NCBI GenBank assembly: GCA_030704615.1
Contig: CM060731.1
Span: 9,856,001 to 9,920,000 of the forward strand
Direction of reading: 5' to 3'
From: Takakia lepidozioides
Lineage: Eukaryota > Streptophyta > Takakiopsida > Takakiales > Takakiaceae
Length of the DNA stretch: 64,000 nucleotides
The position numbers and the translations under genes are program-made. The notes under the pieces are model-generated. The model did not search any database. It was not told where the DNA came from and saw only the letters and a program-made list of their open reading frames with translations. Positions 57,363-64,000 of this stretch are shown in pieces. How positions within the stretch are numbered: the first letter of the stretch is position 1; every line of letters starts with the position of its first letter.

Positions 57363-57755
57363 ATATGTGAAGCCTGCTAGGGCCACAAGGAACTGCGAGC
57401 TCCTACGAGTGATGAGCTCAAGAAGAACAAAAATGAAGCCTAGCCAAAACAAACTACACACCCAACACACAAGGGATGAAAAAACCTAGGGAAGAAAACC
57501 TCACCCTGCAAGCTGGGTGGAGGACAAAACATCCCATAGGAAAAACCCCAAGTGCTACAATTGGTGCAGAAAACTAGCACGAAATTCAAACACTATTCTA
57601 AAGAAGAGGATGTCATGTTTTGAGTGCGAGCTGTCCGAGCTGTGGGGGTGAAGATCACTTGACGGTTCTCAACATTCAAACAGGTTAGATCAAAAAGTAA
57701 GAGTGCAGGGAACAAGCAGTGAAACATGAATGGAGCTAGCTAAGTGAGGAGTAGA
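57363..57755. other. Repeat flank, no gene seen
   Basis: Purine-rich sequence with an 'aaaaaacctagggaagaaaa' phrase. No coding signal recognised. Confidence 0.35.
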
Positions 57756-58074
57756 TGCATGTTGGGGGAGCAAGACATACTGTCTGCTAGGAAAAATATC
57801 ATAGATAAGGTAATCAAGAAGGCGCAAGTTTCTTTGCCCCTTGGATGGGAGTCACTCGATTTCGGCACTACGCAAACACATGATTAATCCATTTACCTTT
57901 CCCACTTTTGTAAGCTAGCATGCATTCTACACACTAGCCAACCATACCATGCATCACCATTCCAAACAAAATAGGACACACAACATTTGGAAACCATTTC
58001 ATTTATAACAAAATTTGTACAACACAAGTTTTGCAATCGGATTCCTGAGCTAGCTAAGTCGGGCTAAGCATGCA
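57756..58074 (-). repeat. Candidate 3' LTR of gypsy element 2 (about 319 bp)
   Basis: In element (minus) orientation it would begin TGCATGCTTAGCCCGAC at 58074 and end CAACATGCA at 57756, giving inverted TGCATG/CATGCA ends. It follows a purine tract (gattgtgggggaggaaa, about 58075-58091) just past the end of the chromodomain frame, where a polypurine tract should lie. No second LTR was found, so the left limit is tentative. Confidence 0.5.
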
Positions 58075-58108
58075 TTTCCTCCCCCACAATCCAAGGTTGA
58101 TGTCCCCA

Positions 58109-59725
58109 TCAACGCTTCTTCCGCTTTTGAGGTCGCCCTTCGAAAGCTGCAACCGCCTCGGATGCGTTTCCCATTTCTGAGGCACGCACCCAAGATGCCT
58201 CAACATGATGATAGCCCTTCCATTTCACGAGATACTCCGTTTCTTGATTCTTGAACCTCCTTGACTTAAGCACTGCCTCTACCTCGTAGTGAGGTGCATT
58301 TTCATGATCCAACAGCACAGGTGGCAGACGCAACACTTGATGCCGATTCGGACGCGCTTCATCTTTGAAGTAAGGCTTCAAAAGGGAGACGAGGAATACC
58401 GGATGAACCTTGCTGTTTGCCGGCAGCTCCAATTCATACACATCCTCATTCATAACCTTCCGGATGCGAAAGAGCCTCGCATACAGAGGTACGAACTTCG
58501 GACTCACTTCCGGAGGTAGTCAAAAATTCTTGATGTTCAACCAGACCTCCGTGCATGCCTCAAACTTAACTTCCATCCACTTCCGATTCGCCTGCCGTTC
58601 ATACCGCTTCCTAGCTTTGGCAATGTTGTACTTTGCGAGCTTCAACAAATGCTCGCGTTCTTCCAGCACCGCTGCTGCTGCCGGTTCCTCAACGTCCTGG
58701 GCGGCCCAACTTGTCGGCACCAGGGGTGTTTTTCCATAGACCAATACGAAAAGGGAAACTCTCGTTGCGGAGTGTTTTGTGTTATTATAACAGAACTCTG
58801 CCGCATCCAAGTGCTCCACCCAGTCCGATTGGTCTGCGGACACGTAATTCCGCAAGATCTGCTTCACCACGGAATTCACCCTTTTCGTTTGGCCGTCCAT
58901 CGTAGGTCGGAAGGCGGTGCTCATCTTGAGCCTTGTCCCCATTTTCTTCCAAAGTGCCCTGCAAAATTTACTTGTAAACTATGGATCGCGATCCGAGACA
59001 ATATCCTTCGGGAGTCCATGATGCTTGAAGACGTGGGCGAAGTTAAGTCGCCCCGTTTCCTGCGCCGTTGCCGTCTCCTTGGTGGGGATGAAATGGCCCA
59101 TTTTACTGAACCTATCCACCACCACCATGATTGCATCGAATCTTTTTGACAGCGGCATAGCAGTCATGAAATCCATCGAGACACTTTCCCTGCAAGACCC
59201 CTCCGGAATCGGCAAGGGTTGTAACAGCCCCGCTTGCTTTTTGTACTCGCTCTAGTTTTGTTGGCATGTGGTGCATGTCTTGACATACTCCTCGGCCTCC
59301 TCCATTAGTTTGGGCGAAAAATACTCTTTCTTCAAGAGTGCCGCGGTGCGCTTGGCTCCGTCGTGGCCCGCAAGCGAGCCATCATGGCATTCTCTCAAGA
59401 GACTATCTCTGATCCTTCCCTTCGGCACGTAGAGATGCTTTTGCTTATACCGGAGCAGTCCATTTTGCAAGTGGAACTGCGATTTAACCCCCATCCTCAA
59501 GTCCCGCATCACGGACTTCGCCATCTCATCCTTCCGATAAGCCTTCCGGATCTTCCTTTGGAGCGCCGTCTCGCCCTTATACACCAACATGAGCTGCTGC
59601 TTTCTACTTAAAGCATCAGCCACCACATTGTCTCGTCCCGGTTTGACACTACACCACTCTGGCCCCAGAGTGATGAAGAACGAGTGCATTAGGACAATCG
59701 AGTGGTAAAAGACATTACGTGGCAC
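58109..59725 (-). pseudogene. Gypsy element 2: end of RNase H, integrase and chromodomain (5' truncated)
   Basis: Minus-strand order: PGRDNVVADALSRKQQL (end of RNase H); integrase zinc domain with HDGSLAGHDGAKRTAALLKK and CTTCQQN; catalytic core with ESVSMDFMTAMPLSKRFDAI, VVDRFSKMGHFIP, HGLPKDIVSDRDP and MDGQTKRVNSVVKQILRNYV; then LELPANSKVHPVFLVSLLKP and a chromodomain (YEVEAVLKSRRFKNQETEYL, VKWKGYHHVEASWV) with a basic tail. Breaks at about 58513, 58960 and 59233 divide it. Gag, protease and RT are missing: the element stops near 59650 against a repeat field. It is a different chromovirus lineage from element 1 by sequence. Confidence 0.88.
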
Positions 59726-60600
59726 CGGTGGTTAAGGACAGTGGTTCGAACCACTCACGTCCGGGTCCACCTGTTAGCTGACATATCACAGTGGTAAATT
59801 AACCACTGTGACATGTCAATGACGTGTCACTGAGGTAAACCAACCACTTATGACGTGTCACAGTGGTAAACTGACGTGTCATAGTGGTGAAGTAACCACT
59901 TCCATTTTGTAGTGGAGACGTGTAAGCCGGTGGTCCGTGGATGATATTGGAGATTATGTCGACACGTGGCGACACTCTCAGCATGGTTATGTGTCGTGTG
60001 TCAGTGCTACGAAATGGATGGAGTGAAACGTTCAATGACTTCCGAAACCACTTGTTGAGTGACCACAAAATGATTCATAGAGTCATTCTACGAAAACTGA
60101 GAATATACAATATCACTTACAGAGTGGTTATGTAAGTGGATGACGTCTCTCAGCAGGTCATTGGAATGATTACCCACAGAGTGGTGTGTAAGCTATTTGA
60201 GTCATTCATGGTGTCTCTCTGAGTGGGAACTATGGATTGGAGTCATTACTAACAGAGTGGTGTGTAAGTGATTAGGAATACCACTGGAGGAATTCATACC
60301 ACTAGTACAGTAATATATATGTGACTACTTATACCACTATACAAGTGGTAATGTAGGCAATTGTATGCATTTGGCTACTCCCACAGTTTTAAATTATATC
60401 ACTATTATAGTGATGTGCAAGTGATTATGAACATGACTAGAGGAACACATACCACTAGTGTAGTGTTTAAAGAAGTACCATTGGGGATTCAAGCTCCACA
60501 AAATAGAATACAATCCCAGAGAATTAAGTGTTGGAACACTGTCAACAAAATCCAGCCATGATAAAAGCACTAAGCCTAACTTGTACACGGCGTCTCCGCA
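59726..60600. repeat. GTGGT/ACCACT-rich repeat field
   Basis: From 59735 to 59910 a unit like tgacgtgtcacagtggtaaa plus ccaaccact recurs about four times, alternating with its inverted form. From there to about 60470 the words ataccacta, gagtggt and gtgtaagtgatta keep recurring (for example cagagtggtgtgtaag at about 60176 and 60249). The stretch is full of short CCACT/AGTGG palindromes and has no coding content. It could be the body of a non-autonomous DNA transposon or a decayed satellite. Confidence 0.7.
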
Positions 60601-60673
60601 TGCATGCTAGGAACACTGAACTGCTTTCATGCCTTCTTCTCACTGCCAGCAATGTCTATGCTCGGGCGAACGA

Positions 60674-63262
60674 AATCTAAGCCCTCTTCATGTTCTTCTC
60701 TGGCCAAAGACAATTCAGACCAACGACATCCTCCAACATTGTTTGCAGTGGGACCTCTTCCTCGTTAGGGTGAGGCAAGACACAATTGGCAATATAGATA
60801 TCATTTACCTCAACCCGCCACAATTCCTCGGGTATAACACGGCAGTGATATGTATATTTGTCAGGCACACCAGTGACAATTCCACTGGCAGCCATGTGTC
60901 GTGGTAAATAAGGATCATACAGGCTGATTTTGTCCTTCAACTTAAACTGCACACAACACCCACCATAAAACCCACATTAATCAACCCATGAAGACATACA
61001 TGTACATTGAAAACTAGATAATGAGGACCGCCCAGTATAAGCAATCACTGAAAGTGTAGAGTACTTTTGGTAGCATAAGAATATCTGCCACTATGGCCGG
61101 GGGTTGATATTTGGGGGTTGCCTTTGAAGGCGCCGCAGTTGGTGCACTGTCAGTGGCAGTATCAAGAGCGGCTTTCTCAGCTTGCACACATCACGCTCAA
61201 CACCCCTTAGTAGTTTCATTTAGCAATGCATCTATTAATAGTTTGAAGTACCCAACATGTAAATGGCCACATTGTACAGAACTGATAGCCAACAGGTGCA
61301 TGCATGCTCACCTCTAGTACGAAAACTGCTGCATGGAGAGGTGCCTCCTGAAGGCCCACCTGACTCTTACTCCCGCTAGAACTTGGTGTTATGTCACCAT
61401 TTGCATCAGTCAAGGACTTTGTGCCTTTGGCAGCAGTGGCTCTGGTTACACGCTCTCATTTTTGCATGTACTTCTTCTCAGCTCCCTTCACGATGGCTGG
61501 GGCAGGGTCATTTGCTTTAGTCCCCTTCTACATGCCAACAAAACAACAAGGTATAGTACATGAGTACGTCTTACCATACCTGATGCATAGAATTCATGGC
61601 ACACACCAATAAATAGATTATTCATGAAATGTTTTCAGAGTCAAAAACAGAAAGCCCAAGGACAGGAACCAAGACAAAGTCTTTGAGAGCGTACCTCTTT
61701 CTGTGGGGAAGTTGGCTTCACATGCTGATCTGCCAACCCCCTACTGTCACCCTTACCAGCACTCTCGGTGGAGCAGACGTCCTCACCAGCAGCCAATATT
61801 GCTGTCCCGCCAGCTCCACCTCCCTTTTTACGTGGCAATTTATTAGGAATTCCCTTGCGCCCCAATTTTACTTGGGTCACCACAAGGTCCTCAATGGCAG
61901 ACAACTTTGGCTTTTCCCCAACCTCAAGAGGTTCTCCCTGCACCCAAGCAAAACATACCAGAGCAGTAAACTTCAAAGTCAACTAACACTGAATGGATGA
62001 CAACCACAAAAATATGTTGGGGTGAAGGTGCACAAACCACCTTCTCCATAGCAGTCTTGCCTCCCAAGCCTGCGTCGGAATCGCAAGGTTCAATAACAGT
62101 ACATATTGGGATAGTAGTTGGAGGAGGGGCAGTTGCTGACATTCCCAACATCATTGACATCAATGCATCCAGTTTTTTGCTGTTGTCCGCAGAAGCCTTC
62201 GCAACTTTTGCTTTTATAGTGGCCAATTTGCCCTCAATCGTCGGGATCTGAACGTCTGCCAAGGCAAGCACACTGCCCTCAAGGGACGATAGTCGAGAGT
62301 GCATCGCACTGCCCCCTCCCTATACAGCCAAAGAAAGACACATTATCAGCCCGCATGGCCTGGCTACTGCTCCAGCAAAATGAATGCAACAAAAAAAAAA
62401 TACCCACACGCCATTTACCTGTGCACCTCCAATTGACTGGGAGCCTAAACCCTTGTCCGCCTTCGATGCGTGTGCCAGCTCAGTGATGCTTGGACTTCGT
62501 GCTCTCTCTTTCTTCTGCCAGGGCCACAACAACAACAAAAATTAGCCCCTATTCATCCAAACAAGTGGGGCGTTTACAGAGGCATGACTGTAGTGACAGT
62601 TTGCAAATACCTCACAAGGCAGAGATGGTATCCTACTCCATCACATACATGTATATATATGTACATATATATAGATGTATACATATACTAAAATGTGGTA
62701 CAGATATTCATATTACCAAGCGTCGGGCCTGTCCAGTCAACCCTGCTCTTCCAACCCTCGATGGGTTGGTAACATTGGATCGTGCTCTCTTCATGTTTTC
62801 ACTCTCTTTCTTGCCCTTGGGGGAATCCCAGTACTTCACCAATGCATCCCAATGGCAGGACTCTACACTCGGAGGGCATGGACCTCCAGCCAACCACACC
62901 AGCTTTAACTTTTGGCGGTGTACTTTTATAATCCTCCCACATGCTTTCTGGAACTTGTCAGCGCTCATAAGTTTAGGATAGTACTCAAAATCCGCGTCCA
63001 TGGATTCCTTAACCTTGGCCATGTCACTGGGTTCCTGCTTGTCTGCTAGCAAAATGCTAGGATCAAGATATCTGATGTAGAGTCCCCGCAAGGAGCTCTG
63101 CCAGTAATCCTTCCCCTCACACCCCTGGTCTACTTCCCCCTTAGAGTTTAGTTGTACCTTGTGCGGCTTCAGCCCAACAGATTTGCGGGCTTTCGCATCA
63201 GTTTCATGTTCCTTTGCAGCCAGCCTTTTTTGTCTTTTTTTGTTTGTAGCCTGCAACGCCAC
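60674..63262 (-). CDS. CACTA/En-Spm-type transposon protein (Transposase_24-like), multi-exon
   Basis: The first clear exon (62708-63262) reads ATNKKRQKRLAAKEHETDAK, YIRYLDPSILLADKQEPSDM and HWDALVKYWDSPKGKKESEN, then KRARSNVTNPSRVGRAG. The W..LV.YW.S.....SE.NK.ARS pattern is that of plant En/Spm-associated transposase proteins. Further exons on the same strand: KKERARSPSITELAHASKAD (62.5 kb); LSSLEGSVLALADVQIPTIE with a coiled-coil-like stretch and DALMSMMLGMS (62.2 kb); a Lys/Pro-rich linker (61.7 kb); a segment near 61.4 kb; and a C-terminal block FKLKDKISLYDPYLPRHMAA, WRVEVNDIYIANCVLPHPNE, LEDVVGLNCLWPEKNM ending at 60674-60679. Frame is open in each block; exact introns are not fixed. 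Probably intact or recently active. Confidence 0.6.
62644..62692. repeat. (TA/CATA)n microsatellite
   Basis: acatacatgtatatatatgt, then acatatatatagatgtatac; lies in an intron of the CACTA-type gene. Confidence 0.85.
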
Positions 63263-63640
63263 ATCCCCTTGCTATGTGGAATCTTGATCATCACCAGCAG
63301 GGGGGGGTGAATGGAGGAGCAGCACCATTAACAGGGGGGCCTGCACACTGCCCACTAGCGGCGTTGCATGGAGGGCCCCAAGTTTGGGCACCTCCTTGTA
63401 CCCAAGCTCCTTGGGGTCCTCCATTGGACCCACTTGGAATCCATGACCACGTGTTCGCCGTATGTGGAGGGGCCATGGGCTGCTGCCAGGTAGGTGCTCC
63501 TTGCTACAGCCACGTTTGCCCACCTCTGGATTGCACCCATTGGCCATTCGGGCCTTGTTGCACCCATGTCGTAGGTGGACCAGTAGCATTCACCACAGCC
63601 TCAGTCCCCCCTTCCTTTGCGCGCTTTGATGCAGCCTAAC
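63263..63640 (-). CDS. Pro/Gly/Ala/Trp-rich N-terminal exon of the CACTA-type protein
   Basis: Minus-strand text AASKRAKEGGTEAVVNATGP, TWVQQGPNGQWVQSRGGQTW, one stop, then QGAPTWQQPMAPPHTANTWS, GGPQGAWVQGGAQTWGPPCN. It ends at a CTGCTG|GTGATG-like donor shortly before the next exon (acceptor ttgcag at about 63251). W/Q/G-rich spacing suggests a disordered N-terminus of the same transposon protein. The TAG in the middle suggests decay or a missed splice. Confidence 0.45.
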
Positions 63641-64000
63641 ACAAGCCCCTCCACCCCACAAAGTTAGCAATGATGGAAAATAAGGCAACCGGGCAACGAG
63701 CAAGGTTGGCAGTTCGTGAACGCATACAAACCTTGGCCCAACGTGCCAAGAAAAGTTTGGCATCCAATGGCGTGAATGCATGGAATGTCATGCTCTGGCG
63801 CCCTAGCAATGTCCCACATCCATTCAGTATTAAAACCCTAACACATGTTCTAAGCCTTTGAAATTTAATCCAGCAGTCAAGCCATACATAGTCCAACTCG
63901 AGCCATTTATGTTTCTAACAAAGTTTCCAGGTCATTCACATTTAGGAAAGAACCAAGGTTTGATATATAACATTTACCACCATATATGCAGATTGTAAAC
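63641..64000. other. Right edge, no gene resolved
   Basis: May contain a further 5' exon or intron of the transposon gene. No recognisable motif. Confidence 0.35.

Noticed and set aside
63270-63640. Plus-strand 121-codon Cys/His/Pro-rich frame
   Set aside because: It is antisense to the Trp/Gly-rich exon of the CACTA-type protein and has no recognisable domain.

Overview
This is a nuclear window from a plant-lineage (streptophyte) eukaryote. The host genes have GT-AG introns of several hundred bases to about 4 kb. They include a plastid-targeted histidine-biosynthesis enzyme, a plant-type CCCH zinc-finger protein, PDF-motif (OSB-type) and PPR fragments, and a TTTAGGG-type telomere-like tract. 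A CEP120-like centriole gene points to a lineage that still builds centrioles, so motile sperm: a charophyte alga, bryophyte, lycophyte or fern rather than a seed plant. Large introns, heavy repeat load and a trihelix/SANT remnant would fit a Chara-like alga, but that species call is inference only. No operons, CRISPR arrays or bacterial features are present.

Layout. 1-2898 (minus): a coiled-coil protein with a C-terminal membrane segment, running off the left edge. 3305-6601 (plus): imidazoleglycerol-phosphate dehydratase, eight exons, complete. 6.6-14.4 kb: an AT-rich repeat island with a decayed Helentron (helicase plus endonuclease), a trihelix/SANT pseudogene and a foldback element. 14461-20068 (plus): a complete five-exon CCCH zinc-finger gene of the plant C3H6/LUMINIDEPENDENS-related family. 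20-35 kb: repeat territory with a recent 169-bp tandem duplication, a tRNA-like SINE fragment, a degenerate Ty3/gypsy chromovirus, an endonuclease-bearing element with tandem NPGP-type motifs, and a hAT transposase pseudogene. 35.4-37.4 kb: reiterated OSB PDF-motif segments mixed with a PPR pseudogene. 37.7-40.9 kb (minus): coding-like exons that I cannot name. 41502-50656 (plus): the CEP120-like gene, whose sixth mapped intron carries an almost intact antisense LINE. 52130-53862 (plus): TRM112, complete in three exons. 54-60.5 kb: duplicated repeats, a second truncated gypsy element and a GTGG/CCAC-rich repeat field. 60.7-63.6 kb (minus): a multi-exon CACTA/En-Spm-type transposon protein.

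The host genes look like unrelated housekeeping genes: histidine synthesis, RNA-associated regulation, centriole assembly and methyltransferase activation. They are separated by transposons. I see no single new multi-gene system. The strongest unusual observations are the in-frame 303-bp duplication around a GDIHPNPGP-type motif in an endonuclease-bearing element, the PDF-motif/PPR mosaic, the Helentron remnant, and the antisense LINE inside the centriole gene. Exon coordinates were set by eye from frame continuity, splice dinucleotides and remembered family sequence. Confidence reflects that.
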